A stretch of DNA of 64,000 bases, from the NCBI GenBank assembly GCA_000711775.1, contig ARYC01017338.1, forward strand, positions 51,177-115,176, in the 5' to 3' direction. This document shows, piece by piece, positions 20,982 to 34,239 of this stretch. The notes below the pieces were generated by a model. The model had not been told where the DNA came from and did no database searches. It saw only the letters and a list, made by a program, of their open reading frames with translations. The stretch's first letter is position 1. Every line of letters starts with the position of its first letter. Both the position numbers and the translations under genes were made by a program. This stretch comes from Oxytricha trifallax. Lineage: Eukaryota > Ciliophora > Spirotrichea > Sporadotrichida > Oxytrichidae.

Positions 20982-23430
20982 ATGTATCTAGCTGTTATTT
21001 TCTTGGTCTATTTGGTAATTTCAGTTTTAATCCAGCTCTTCATTTCTACATCAAAATATTAGTCCCTTTTATAAAGCTTACTCAAATCATATAGAGCAAA
21101 GTCTCCAAGTACTTATTTCAATTCGGCAGAAAATCCACCATGAATTGTTAAGATGCAACCATAAACATCTGCAGCATGATGCATCCTTCTTTTTGGTGCA
21201 TCTAATAATACACCATCTCTTTCGAAAGGTACAAAATCATCAGTGTCCCATTTCTTAGTAACTAAAATTTTATCTTAATTCAATGCAGTGACTTACCTGT
21301 GTTAAAAGTTTTGACATCGTTAAGAGACAATCTAGTTTTAGCTTAAGAATTGTAGGCACCTCCACCACCAAAAAGAACTAAGTTTTACTTGAATACACTT
21401 AGGGAATGGCCAAATCTTTTTTAAGGGTAATCGATACCTTCTTCTCCTTTATTCTCAAATATCTAGCAAGAATATTTCTCATCATAATCGATAATTGTTC
21501 TGGTGTCATTGAATGGTTCTCTAGCAAATCCTCCAAATAAGTAGATTTTACGATTTATCACACACATTTTTGGGCTTTCTCTTGATTAAGGATAGCTACT
21601 TTAAATTTCTTTGCACTCCCAATAACCTTTTATAATTTCTCCACATTTCAGTTTTTACTCAATTTATTCAAGCTCATTTAATAAGGCCATTTGTTGTTTA
21701 TCATACATTGGAAATTTCCTCTCCAAAAGCTCCTAGAAATTTTCTTTGTGACGGTTTTACAGCTTCCAAGTAAAAAAAGCATCGGCTTCTATAGAAGAAA
21801 ATTTGTTTATGTTCAGATCTACTGAGCCAGTATATTGTGGATTAAGGGTTCTTTCAAAAACCTTCATAAATTTTTAGAGAGCTGACATATCTAATCCCTT
21901 AAGTTTGAAATTTTGCAAATAAATAGGTTACTGAAGCAAATTGTAGGATTAAACCATTTAATTAGGTTCAAAATTTTTCTTTATTTCTCTAGGGCTTAAC
22001 TTTGGATAAACTTCATTCCTAGTAAACATATTCTTTTGGCTCTCATAGATTAACCTATTTGTATTAGACTTGTAGTTATCCAGAGCAGATGAATTTAAAG
22101 ATTCATAGGATTAGTTTAAACTCATTTCTTGACCGTAATTTCTATCATCATTCGAAAGCTTAACTAGATCCATTTTATCATTTTTCACGTTTATATTTGC
22201 TTGATAATGAAAATTCATACCTTGTTTTACATCATCGTCATTCATTTCTTCTTTGATTTCATCAATCTAGATTTAATAAATTTACAATATAAATATAGAT
22301 TGAAGACCTATTATCATAAGTTTTTCTTACTGATTTCTTAGATTATTAACTGAAATTGACTTTACCCTCTAGCTTGTTAAAGCTAAACATTCCTTTGGAT
22401 TTATCAGAATTTTCAAAGATATTTTTGAGTTTGTCTTTCTTCTCTTTCAATAACCTTGATATATAGCTTTGCATATTTTTCTAGCTTTCGATTTGCCCTT
22501 ATTATTTAAAAGATTTTGCATCTCTTGAGACAGCAATATTAAGGTATCTCAAGTGCAAAGGACTTAATATACTTGTATTTTAAGGGTCAAAAGCATTCAA
22601 TGAGTAAGTTTCACTTCCTATTTTTCTAATTGACTTTAAGTTTGGATAATTCTGCATGCTGTTTTTTAGGTTTAAATTGAGACTGCTAACATCATGGTTT
22701 TCTAAAAAATCTTCGTCACTCTCATTATTATTATCTATGCTTAAAAATTGACTTGTATCTGATTTCTTAAGAATTTTAGGATTTTTCTAGAGTTTAGTTC
22801 CAGCTCTTACTATTGTTGCTTAACTCTAAGACTTTTGCAAGTTTTTAGGCTTTATTGCTAGATCATACTATTTTTGTTAAGTATTTAAACTAGAATAATC
22901 TTTCTTCGCACTATTACTAACTCCAAATGGATTGTTTTTGAGTTAAGAATCCATCTCTTCTTTCTCTTGTACATGCTTAGCGAGACTTATAATTTTATCA
23001 TAATCTTGCTTAAGCAAAGCAATTGATGAGTTAATTTATAGCTTAAAGTCTTTCTTTTTAAAACCGTTTTTAATTCGTTCATCCATTATTTTCAAAGTTT
23101 GCATTCCTTTTGTTTCTGATGGAGGCAAATCATTTCTATACTGTTAAGTCAACTAATTGCTCACTTAAAGTAAGTTGCTGGCATCAGAAACGTTTTAAAT
23201 TTATACTAGAGATAGATTAGGCAGATTATTTGTTTTTAAGTGAGATTGTCTTCTTTAAGTGAATTCATGTTAATATGAAGATACCTTTTGATTAGGCATA
23301 GACAAATAGGGGGGAGACTCAACTTTATTAAAATAATCCGACTGATTATACTTGCATTTATGAAATTCACCTTAAATATCTCATTGTTCTATAATAAATA
23401 AAAATATGGAATAATTTACGTCACAAAAAT
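20982..23430 (-). CDS. kelch-repeat protein, N-terminal and central part (scrambled gene)
   Basis: A long open region: a Ser/Asn/Gln-rich N-terminal half of about 550 residues (KGMQTLKIMDERIKNGFKKK; SYISRLLKEKKDKLKNIFEN; MYDKQQMALLNELEQIEQKL, partly coiled coil), then kelch blades KMCVINRKIYLFGGFAREPF, RFGHSLSVFKQNLVLFGGGG and RMHHAADVYGCILTIHGGF with ALYDLSK. GT-AG introns lie at about 22345-22265 and 21296-21262. The frame ends at ITARY, where the 9-bp pointer TAGATACAT (20982-20990) sits. The remaining blades are on the plus strand at 19731-20923. The true start is unresolved: the frame opens near 23390 after a TGA, so the first MDS or an intron may lie upstream. Kelch propellers are protein-interaction platforms. 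Confidence 0.85.
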
Positions 23431-23703
23431 AAATGATTAGAAACGAAAAGGTGAATATTAAAATCTACTTCCTCTATATTAAAATCAAACAATGAAGTTT
23501 ATAAGATTAGTTTTAATATTTTTATAATATCTAATATAGAGAGTCCCCAAATATTTCTAGCTTTGAGAATTGTTTAACTACGGAAACATTTTATTATATT
23601 AAAAAATATTAAATAAGTAAACTTATTGCATCTATGAATTGAGAAATATGTGATCTATGTAAATTAATTTGTAAATTATAATTAATAATAAACCTTAAAA
23701 AAT

Positions 23704-23934
23704 ATGAAGACCGCTTACGAGAGATTCATTGAAGCTAACGACAAGCTTTTCAAGTGCTACGAGAGCGTCAACCATGAACAATGGAAATCCCTTTCTCAAG
23801 CTGAGCAAGGATTGTTGTGCCACACCGAGAAAGAGCAAGTTCAATAATTTCTTACCAACAACTCACTCGGTTTCGCCAATCTCCTCAAGGATAGAATCGA
23901 CTCAATCAACTCAGCTGCCCCACACCAACACTGA
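23704..23934 (+). CDS. small conserved-looking protein (76 aa), unknown
   Basis: ATG 23704, TGA 23932-23934. MKTAYERFIEANDKLFKCYE then ESVNHEQWKSLSQAEQGLL, a helical acidic protein ending NSAAPHQH. Codon choice (AAG, GCT, AAC, CTC, GAG) and GC content are clearly higher than the flanks, typical of a well-expressed gene here. No intron or IES. Family not recognised. Confidence 0.65.
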
Positions 23935-24457
23935 ACATGAAAGAACATTCTTAATCATAATTGAGAAGTGTTACAGACATTATCTGCTAAATATCTAATA
24001 AAGTTAATCGAGAAGAAGATCAAATTTATTTGTTCTTGTTTGAGATTGATTACTGTTAGATTGCCATTTTTATTTAACAAATTAACTTCAGATATTTCAT
24101 TCTCATTAAATCTATATATTTATAAACTTCTCTTTCACATGATCATTTAACTGGGTCTTGACTATTAATTGTAGATAAATAAAATCTTCAAACTAATTTA
24201 ATTCCATTTTATCATCTTTTAAGGTTCTGAGATTATTACAATCATGGCTCTAAAATAATAGACATTTATTAATTATTTATTACGGCTTTAAATTAAATTG
24301 GTAATCAGTATTAATCTTAAATATTGACCTACAGATTCATTGTTTATTTTTCGAGAGATAGAATAATAATTTAGCATGCATTTATGAGAAATACTTATAT
24401 ATCAACACACTCTATCAATGATATGCAATTATCCATAGTCATTTAAGGCCTGCCCTT
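23935..24457. other. AT-rich intergenic DNA
   Basis: No protein-like frame on either strand apart from low-complexity AT translations. Lies at the 3' ends of the small protein gene and the proteasome gene. Confidence 0.5.
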
Positions 24458-25444
24458 TCATGCCATTTCCATTTGCTCACTTTCAATATCTTCGAGTGCT
24501 CTGGTGGTAAGGTCATCCAAGAACTTGCGGTCAAGAATCTTGTGCTTATATCCAGTGGTCTCTCCAAGAATACTTATTTCGATCTCTTGCTTCTTTTCCT
24601 TCATCTCTTCTTGAGCCTTGAGAAGGATCTTGGCAATTTGAGGGATAGCTTGGTCCATAGTCATCTCACGGAAGTTGGTCTTCTCGATTTCATTTCTAGC
24701 GAGTTGTTTTCCTCTGCCTGAAGCACAGCCGTAGTACTCATAGCAAGATCCTGATGGCTCAACCATGTAAAGAGCAGTTCCCTTTAAGTGATCGTGTGAA
24801 GCAAATATAAGAGAGGTTCCGAAAGGTCTGTAGCTTGAATAAACAGTGCTCATTTGAGCTCTCATAGCTAATCTGTCTGCCAAGACACTGTTGGGAATCT
24901 TAATACCGAACATCTTTTCGTATTGAGTTGCTTCCTCTCTACCTCTTTGAATCAAAGACTTTCCATCTGGGATCAAACCGTTGACAACCTAATTAATTTG
25001 AGTTAAAATCTTGCATATTTTAAGGCATTGAAAGTTTATTTAACCAAAATCATATACTTACTCCTCCAGATTAGACAGTGATTGAGAAGATTCTCTTGTC
25101 AGTACCTGCAACCATCATTTTGCTTTGAATGACCTTTTCAGTTCCAAGAACAATACCATCCTTGCATCTTACTCCAAGAATTGTACTGTAAATCAAAGTT
25201 TAATGATCATCATATGACAGAGGTTAACCAAGTTTTGTGGGAAATCAATTATACTTTCAACCAATTTCAATTTCATTATAATTGAACTTACCTTGAAGTT
25301 TCAACTGCCTTCTCTGCGTATTCAACTTGGAAGATTCTTCCCTCTGGTGATAGTGATGAGCACTCGTAATCAAACTATAATGTAAAAATTTGAGCTTTTT
25401 GTTAACCAATTGTAATGTTGATATCTTACTCCTGTTCCACTCAT
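24458..25444 (-). CDS. 20S proteasome alpha subunit, PSMA3/alpha-7-like
   Basis: Structural alpha-ring subunit of the 20S proteasome. ATG 25444, five exons, TGA 24458-24460. GT-AG introns: 25429-25375, 25291-25186 and 25061-24989. The alpha signature FDYECSSLSPEGRIFQVEYA is complete, followed by STILGVRCKDGIVLGTEKVI, NGLIPDGKSLIQRGREEA, YSSYRPFGTSLIFASHD, YMVEPSGSCYEYYGCASGRG and a C-terminal ALEDIESEQMEMA. Length (about 248 aa) and the YWGCA/YYGCA block with RPFG are as in alpha-3/alpha-7 subunits. The gene reads without any IES. Confidence 0.9.
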
Positions 25445-25931
25445 TTTATTGATATTTTGCAAATTTATAAATTTAATATTTCTTTTCAGTTTGAATTATT
25501 ATCTTGCTTCATAATTAAGTATATTTCATATGTTTTATGTTTTCTAAAGTGATAGATCTTTTAGATATAAGGGTAAAGAAATGCTTACTATGTAATTAAA
25601 TTGCTGATGTGAGATTATATGTCTATAATAAATAATTATATTAGCAATCAACTTTAAAACATATAATAATTCCAATAAATTTGATGTATGGATTACCATA
25701 AAGACAATATTTTAAGTAATAAATATTGACCTTTGAAGTTTTTAAAGAAAAAAACATTAGTCATTTATTTTATAATTGATTTAAAATTTTATAGGTACAG
25801 TTATAAGAATTCTTTCTCTTAATTAAAAGTAGAACACACAAATTATTATAGTTAAGTCAAATCTGAACTTATGACATGATTGAGGCTTGTATAAAAAAGA
25901 TCCTGATATTTCAAATCAACCTTATTATTAA
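25445..25931. other. AT-rich divergent promoter region
   Basis: Between the 5' ends of the proteasome gene (-) and the transporter gene (+). No coding or repeat feature seen, and no recognisable motif beyond A/T runs. Confidence 0.45.
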
Positions 25932-28900
25932 ATGACTGAAGAGCTGGATACTAAACTCAATCCCTCCATTACAAACCACCCAGGACAACTTAAACCCCCC
26001 ACACCTGGTGGTGTCAAGACAGGCTTCTTATATGCCTTTATTTTAGTCATTGGTATTGGTTCTTTCCAGTTTGGTAAGTATAAGAAGTATTTATGATATA
26101 ATTGAACATCCGAAAACAATATGTTTGAAGAACAAATTCGAATGAATCAAAACTTCAAGGGGAAGAGTCACCCATGTCATTTTAAAAAATCCATCTGAAT
26201 TGATCTAATAGTCTTTGTATAGGTTACTCAATCGGTGTATTCAATCCATTACAGAATGATTTCGCATATTTGTTTGGCTGGGATAAAGATAGACAAAGTA
26301 AGAACATAAAACTTGAAACAAATTCTATTTTTATTCTGATCTTACTTGGGATTTTAACAGCGTTTCGCGCTTTACCCTTTTTTTGCTTTATTCAAGATAC
26401 TTAAATTTTCTATTTAGAGTTCCCAAAATAAACTCAATTTTTAATGTTTGAAATTTAATATATATTTCTTTTATGATAAATATTAGAGTTCATGTCCTCT
26501 TTAATTACTTCAATTTGTTCTCTTGGTTCAGCTGTGGGCTCTATCGGTGTCGGTCCATTTGTAAGTTAAAATTTACTATATAAAACTTAAACTAAGACCT
26601 ACAAGCGTCATCACAAGCAATATTAACATTTATCAACCTTTTCTATAATAATATAATTCAGAAATATCTAATAAATTATTCTAATTATAGACTAAGTACG
26701 GAAAGAAAAATTGCCTACTCTTCGCTAATTTGCTCGTCATTCAAAATTATTAATAGTAAAATGTAATAATAATTTATGATTCGTTTATTTTGGATTATTG
26801 GTGCTGGAATAACTACTGTCAGAAATGAAGTAGCTAAACTTAAGTTATATAAAAAAATTTGATAAAGTAATTTTGACTAATAAATGTTTGTGATAGTCGG
26901 TAGATTCATTTATGGTCTTGCCACAGGTTCATTCTCAGTGCTCGTACCCAGTTACAGTAAGTAGTTCTTTGATTAAAAGCACCATTACTATTTCAAATAA
27001 TACCCCTACTATTGTTCTGTAAGCTTATGTATTTTTATAGTCAATGAAGTTGCACCAACCGAATTAAAGGGACCCTTGGGAGCAGTAACTCAAATCTTAA
27101 TTACAGTTGGTATTATGATTGCATTCTTCCTTGGTATCCCAGTTCCGAACATAGTGTACTTTGAAGTGTATGACAGATTAAAATATTATTTTTAATTAAA
27201 TTGCTTAATATTCTGTAAAAGTTTATATTTGTAAGATTCTTGCCAGAGGACTAACAATTAACATTTGCATCTGATAACTACTGGAGAATCCTATTTGCTC
27301 TCCCAATAGCTTTCAGTTTATTTTATATATAAAAGTATAATTGCTTATAGAATTTAAATTGAATAAAATTTGTGGAAACTATAAAAAGTAACATTTCAAT
27401 ATCAAACTATTGATAAGGAATTTTAAATTGAAAAATGGTAAAAAGCATTGAATCGAAGATATTCAGTGTAATTAAATTCATCAAATTTAAATGTTAAAAT
27501 AAGTCTTATAATCAAGTATATTTCTTCTAAAAATGTCATAAAATATTATCATGTGAATACAATAATTTTGTGTAACAATATCTGGTTTCTCTTTAAAACG
27601 AGTCTTAAAATTTAATTTTGGAATTTAACCATAATCTTCATATAAATATATAAATAAAACTCCTTCAATCAAACATAGTTTACTAATAGATATTTAATTC
27701 TAACTTTAAATTTCTTATAGTTTTCTATTTATATAATATATATAAGTTTGTTCTAAACCATCATGTTGTTGACAGTTTGACAAATTTAAATACATTTAAT
27801 GAAATTAAACTTTATATATATAATTTATATATAATTTATTAGAACTACTATATTATAAATTGAATAGCTTCAATATTAATAAATCTTGATAAGAGTTTTT
27901 TATATGAAACATTTTTTATCTTTAAATGATGAACTGCTTTAATCTATTATGATTGACTTTGCATAACAACTGTATATGAGAAATGAAATAACTATTTACA
28001 TATAGTATTTTATAAATTTACTGCTTATTTTCTATAATTTTTTTAATTTAGAAATTCAATAATATAAGATAAAGATCTTACCTATAGAATATATCCTTTA
28101 AATTAAACATAAACTAGTTATAAGCATTTATATTCAAAATTAATTTTGCTTTTTGTCTAAGTGTTTAACTATGAGACCCCTAAATTCTTGAAGCAGACTA
28201 ACCAACACGCTCAACTTAACAAGTTAATGGGAAATATTTATGAATCCGATAGAATTAAGGAGAGAATCGATGCCATAATTGTGGAGACTGGAGTTGGCAA
28301 GTAAACATCACCAAGCTACAAGGAGACACTTTGTCATCCCAGATATAGATATGCCACATTCCTTGGATTAAATAAGTAATATTATAAAGAGGAAAATAAC
28401 AGGAATTTAATAAGGGAAATTATAGAACAGATTATAAACGACTGTTTTTTTTATAAATGGATGTGCTTTGAGTGTATTGCAATAATTATCTGGTATCAAT
28501 CAATGTTATATTTTATAAGGCAAAATAATGTGATTTATTTAATTTAGATTAAATGCCGTCATGTTCTATAATTGTATTATGCTATTAAATTTTATGACTA
28601 CAAGTTTAATTGACTTATATTCTTCAAAGATCTTCGAAAAAATGAATGTTAACGATAAACTCGGTTCAGGTCTCGTTGGTTTCATTAACATGATCTCTAC
28701 CTTCGGAGCACTCTTTTTGCTATTTAAATATGATAAAGTTTAGATATTACATGAAATTTAGATTAAAATAGCTTAATTATATAAATATTGCTTGGAAGTA
28801 AGCTATTTTCTTTCATAATGTCTAATCCTTTTAATAGAATTCGGTAGAAAGACACTTTTGTGGGTCCAATCCTTCGTAATGGGTGCAGTTTTAATAGGTC

Positions 28901-29336
28901 TTGGCATTGCTTTCTTGTATGTTGATACTGATAAGACAGCTCAAATCTTCTGCGTTATCTTCATTCTTCTATTCGTTGTGTTGTTCGAGTTCTCACTCGG
29001 CCCCATTCCTTGGTTGTATATGGCTGAGATAATGACTGAAAAGGGTCTCTCCATCGCCATCTTGCTCAACTGGCTTATGACAATTGTTATGGGTATTCTT
29101 ACTCCATTCGTCATTTCAGGAGCACTCTTTATGGTATTTGGTGTCCTCTGTTGTATCGTAAGTTTCCTTCAATCTCTTATACAATTCTTTCTTTATAGTG
29201 CGCTCTTTTCTGCTTGTTCTTGCTAAAGGAAACTTAAGGTCTCTCAGAGGCAGATGTCGCTTTACTCTACTCGGCAGAGAAAGAACAAGCATATAATTAA
29301 CTAGACAATGTAGATAACGGATCATCTCAACACTGA
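25932..29336 (+). CDS. MFS sugar (SLC2/GLUT-type) transporter, many interruptions
   Basis: Twelve-span hexose-type facilitator. ATG 25932 (MTEELDTKLNPSITNHPGQL), then YAFILVIGIGSFQFG / YSIGVFNPLQNDF, ICSLGSAVGSIGVGPF, TKYGKKNCLLFANLLV, GRFIYGLATGSFSVLVPSY, NEVAPTELKGPLGAVTQ (the PxELRG-type loop), NYETPKFLKQ, FGRKTLLWVQSFVMG, the family block LGPIPWLYMAEIMTEKG and the ETKGLSEAD end motif; TGA 29334-29336. GT-AG introns are visible at 26074-26222 and 29160-29204 among others. Two long AT-rich gaps (about 27340-28168 and 28375-28555) fall between conserved segments without loss of residues and are probably IESs. A gap near 26745-26790 is unresolved. Confidence 0.85.
27340..28168. other. probable 0.8 kb IES in the transporter gene
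   Basis: Very AT-rich stretch between AFSLFYI and NYETPKFLK, which are adjacent in sugar transporters. No ORF of note, no MITE similarity. Confidence 0.5.
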
Positions 29337-29630
29337 TACTAATAAGTCTAGTGAATTATTCTATTTCAAACTCAAAATTATCATCAATTATTACCTACGA
29401 ATTTAAGAAATCCGCAGATTTATTTTATTTTAAAACTTAACCGTCAAAGTCATCATAACTCTTAAAAAACAAATCATTTTATTGGACTGAGTATTATTGC
29501 TAGAAACTAAAAACTATAGGTTTAAGTATATATAAAGAATGCAATTCTCTGAATTTTATTTATAATCGATGTTTAATTGTCCAATATTAAAAGGTAAAAA
29601 TGTAATATTAATTATAAATTGTACAATAAT
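29337..29630. other. AT-rich intergenic DNA
   Basis: Separates the transporter stop from the next ATG; nothing recognised. Confidence 0.5.
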
Positions 29631-32600
29631 ATGCCCCCAAAGAAAGGGAAAAAGGGCGTCAAAGTAGTCACAGATCTCAGCTCCTTCAACCAACAAGAAC
29701 TAAAGAAATAACAAGAGAAAGACTTTAACTAGGGTTCAGCTAACGCCTAGTCACAGCCTCAATCTCAGAAAGCTTCAAATAAAACTGGAAACTCAGTCTA
29801 AAGTAGTTCCTAGGCTGATGTCAACAGAAGCGAAGAGGAAGTCAATAAGTTCCAGCTGTCTGATACTGACTTTAACATTCATTAATATTCATTATCAAAT
29901 TATTTTAAATTCAGTAAAACAATAATTATAAAAGTCTCTGGATATTTTGACTTTGATAAAATTTAATCTTAAGAGCTAAATTTGATTATTTTTTATGATT
30001 ATATATGAAATAAAAAATCTAGAAATTGTTTAAAGTTACTATTTAAATAAACCTTATATAATAATTAAATTATTTTTTGAGTTTTAGATTCAAACATTTT
30101 ACACAGTAGACAACAAACTCATTGACGCATATTACTCAAAATTAGAAAATTTCACTGAAAATGAGAAAGATTTGCTGGAGGACAGTGAATTTTTGCACTT
30201 AATCAGGTAAATAAGCAGAGATCTGGAATTTATACTGAATTTAAGATTCTCTTAATTTTGGGGGATGATGTGGAAAATGCCAGAGATACAAAGATTTAAG
30301 AAATTAATTAAAATTACTTACTATTTCTTAGAAAAGATTCCTCGATGAGTTCATCTAGAATGTCAGAAAATACAACGACATCTACAAGATACAATTCATC
30401 GAATTAAGTGATCTAAGTAAGTCTCAAGCATCAGAACGAGTAGCTTTGAATAACCAAATAAAGATTGCAATGAACAGACTACTCTATCTGGTTCTCAGAA
30501 TATTTTACAGGCTCACTTTGCATCATGAAAGTGATGATCATAACTTCAGTTTAGCTTTCTTCCAGAAGATAGTCTATGACCATTGGATCTTTGACATGGC
30601 CAAGCTTATAGATATAGCGGCTGTGTATGGCAAGTCAAATCCACTGCTCGTTCAGTAGATTATTAATAACTTGTTCGAAAGCGACAAAAGATTTGTACAA
30701 GATTTCAAGGAGGGCATAGACCTAATAGTCACACAAATCAAAAAGACTTTCAAGGAATATGTGACGATTCAATCCATGATCAGAGGTGAGCACATTAAAG
30801 AAATGGCTCGCAAGGAGCTTGAAGCACATATTTTAGAATACTTATTGATTACGAGAACTCTTGAGTAATTTCACTTTGATTACAGAGACATTTCCAAGTA
30901 AAGTTCTTGATTCATTAAGAGGTACAAACTCCTTAATTTATCTGGCTAATTCGTATTGTTTGACTCTGTAGATGAGAAGTGATTTGCAGGATAAACTCTA
31001 GATATTCCTCCCTAACATCAAAGATAAGCAGGATAAAAACTTAAAGAAGATGTAGGGATACGCTTTCGCTGCTGAAATTTAGACTATTAAAAAACTATGC
31101 ATGCAAAGTACTTGCTGCATCCTTGATAGAGTGTTATTAAGTATGATAGGGGTACACGTTTAAAATTTCGCAGTGGTTTAAAATCAAATCGCTCAACAAA
31201 TTAAACATTTTGTTATGGCAACCACTGGAAACAGCGAATTGAGCAAAGATACACTATCCAAGAACATAAACTACATATCCATACAGGGTGATAAGGAAAC
31301 TATAGGCACTACATTCTTGAAGAGAATCATTAAGAGAATTAATCTATTGGAGAAAATTGATGATATCGAAGAGAGGTTCCTACCAGATGGAGATAAACAG
31401 TTTCTTAAAATTGTGGTTTCTTCCTTGCAATAAAATATGTTTATATTTGTAGTTATTTTTTTTATAATTCATTCTTATTTGATTGATTAAATGATTTTAA
31501 TAAGGATAAAAGGTACAGGTGTAGAAGATTAACGCTCTGGTTAAGGAGAAGAACAATAAAAATGCTTAAAATAATTCTTAAGCATCACACAATAAAGGTG
31601 ATGGTATGATTATATAAGTTATTTTGTATAATCTTACTTAGGTAATTTATCATTCTATTTAATAACATATAAATGACTCTGTAAGATCAGTAGAATATCA
31701 CATCTTTGTATGAAATGCTTGGGTCAACTTTAAAGAGAGATATTTGCTAATAAATATATGTGAAAAACGGCAAGAACTTTGAAAAGAGTTTAGATTAACT
31801 CTTAAGAGGAGACATTCCCAAGGATGAATATAAAGTAGTAGTCATTGATAAGATTCAATCTGAATAATACTTCACATTTGTCGAATAGTATTATATAATA
31901 AATTAATCTGAGATAATAGACACTACCACAACAACTGCTATCAAACAAATTATTGATTTTACATTCATAAAATTCATTCATTAATTCTTAGGATCTATGT
32001 TTGTACTTTTCGATATATGTTATTTAAACAGAACCAAAAAGCCAACTCAGAATTACTCCGCCAGTATATGGTTGGTGAATTTGAGGGTTCAAAGGCTCGT
32101 GCTACTAAAAATCGACAATACTATTAAGACCACTTGAAGGCCATTGAACAGCAGAAATATCAAGATGAAGACGAAGACCAAGACGTGAAGAAGAAAATGC
32201 TGTTCATCGCAGGGTAGATGCAATACGAAGATGACTTCGATGATCAAAATCTGTATCTAGAGAAGAACAGAAACCGTGAGGGGCAGAAAAAAAAGAGAAG
32301 AGCCAATGACTATGATTCTGATGAGGATAGCGAAGAGGAGGAAGCTAAAGATAAGAAACTTGGTGAAAAGATTGGCAGTGGACAGACCAAGATCATGTAA
32401 AAGTAAGGTGGCACTGGAGGCAAGAGAGTTGTTACTGATACTCAGAAAAATCCCAATCTCACTTTAAATAATACTATTGTAATTAGTTTATTTATGGATG
32501 AGTAGTTGAAATAAACAATCACTTAATCAACAATTCAGCAATAAGATGGAGGTGATGACGATGACGAAGACGATGATGACATTGAGGATGTTGAGAAACT

Positions 32601-34239
32601 ACTGGAAGGATTTGATGAAGATGAGGATGTCAATTACATGTATTAAGAAGATGAAAAACGCATAAAAATGCAGCAGTAACAGGAAGAAGCAAAGAAGAAA
32701 GAAATGGAAAAGAACTCAAATAACCCTAGACCAACAGGTAAACAGCAGTATTAGCAGAAGAAAGAATAGAGGGATGATGATAGAGAGAGACCTAGTGATA
32801 GAGATAACAGAGATAGATATGATAATAGAGGGGATAACAGAGGTGGTTATACAGAAAGAGGTGGCTACAGTGAGAGAGGTGGCTATAATTAAGGCAGAGG
32901 CGGTTAGTAAAGAGGCGGTGGTGGCCAAGGCAGAGGTGGCGATAACCGCAATAAGCCATAAGATAACAGTAGACAAGAATATCAGTAGAAATTTGTGCCA
33001 AAAGGATAGGTAGATGATAGAAGTGATCAGAGAGAACCACAGAGAAGCAGAGGAGATTATGGAAATAACAATGATAATAAAATAGCATCAATGTATGATT
33101 TTAATTATGAGGTGGAAGTATTGGTAGTTTTATTAATGTAAATGATAATGAGAATAGAAGAGGCGGACGTGGTGGTTATTAATAACGAGGCGATTACTAA
33201 GGTGGAAGTAGAGGCGGCTACAGAGGAGGTGAAAGAGGCGGTAGAGGCCGTGGACGTGGTTACTCCGACAACTATTAACAAGTAGACCAAAGTAAAGATC
33301 ACTAAACTGAATTAGGGATTATTATAATTTTTCAAATATTTTTCTAAGTTAATGGTTTACTATACAAGCAGCAATAAACCATAAAAACCATGTTAAAATA
33401 TACTTAAGAATTTTGATATTAATTATTTCAAATCAAATGTTTAGTTAATTCTTGAAAAAATATATTGATAAATACATATTAATAATATGTAACACTAAAA
33501 ATGTGTTAAATGAAGAAATATTTGAAAGCATATACTTCAAAATGTGATATATAGTATAAAACTTTTCTTTTCTAAATTAATTAATTTTTAACAGAAGTTA
33601 CATGAAGAAAATTCAATAGGAATTTATTGTTTCCCATAAAAAAAATATTATGATAGTCCATAGTCTGATATTCTATTTATTTTATTTTTAATAGTTCATT
33701 AAAAATTGCTTTATAACCTTCTGGTAAGCTTAACCTTATTTTAATTCAATTTCTTACATAAGAATTTAATAGAAATCTTAACAACAAAACATTCACAAAA
33801 CATATATAATTTCTGAGAATTTAAGTATTTTATATGAATACATTAATTTACATTAATATTTTCTTTACAGCTATAATTTATGATTGAAGAACAATTTCTT
33901 TTTTTAAAAAATATTTATTAAATTGCTATGAAGTATTTTTGTGGCTTAAATCCTCTAGAAGGACAAGACCTTGAAAATAAGTATGATTCTAATCCCAATC
34001 AAAGAGTAATATAACAAAACAGTACATATGATGTACCTCCTCCTAAAATTCATCACAACAGAAATATTCAATATAATGAAGATTAAGATCAGGAAGAGGG
34101 TGCTGGAGAATCTTCTTATCGTGGTAGAGGTGGCTACAGAGGGCAATCTGGTAGAGGAGGCAGAGGTTAAAGCCGTGGTGGATTCCACAATTAAAAGGGA
34201 GCTAACCTTAAGAAACAAGGCGCATAATACCCTAGTTGA
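29631..34239 (+). CDS. ASCC2-like CUE-domain protein with RGG-rich C-terminus
   Basis: ASCC2 is the ubiquitin-binding subunit of the ASC-1 complex (ribosome quality control, alkylation repair). ATG 29631 starts MPPKKGKKGVKVVTDLSSFN. Blocks: LIDAYYSKLENFTENEKDLL; DHWIFDMAKLIDIAAVYGKS and NPLLVQQIINNLFESDKRF, matching the ASCC2 helical region; a CUE domain ISTLYEMLG-like at about 31690-31830 (LYEMLGSTLKRDI, KNFEKSLDQLLRGDIPKDEY); an acidic region; a long GGY/RGG region 32760-33310; and after about 600 bp of AT-rich DNA a further RGG block 33928-34239 ending HNQKGANLKKQ, similar to the conserved ASCC2 C-terminus. Gaps at about 29885-30085, 30210-30335, 30890-31215 and others are introns or IESs. 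Linking the last block is inference; it could be a separate small gene. Confidence 0.7.
33420..33927. other. AT-rich gap before the last RGG block
   Basis: The preceding frame ends near 33417 (TGA) and the next protein-like sequence starts at 33928. No feature seen. Interpreted as an IES or intergenic spacer. Confidence 0.4.

Noticed and set aside
32716-33302. Several minus- and plus-strand ORFs in the RGG region
   Set aside because: They are shadows of the repetitive Gly/Arg/Tyr frame of the ASCC2-like gene, with low-complexity Val/Thr/Ala or Ser translations.
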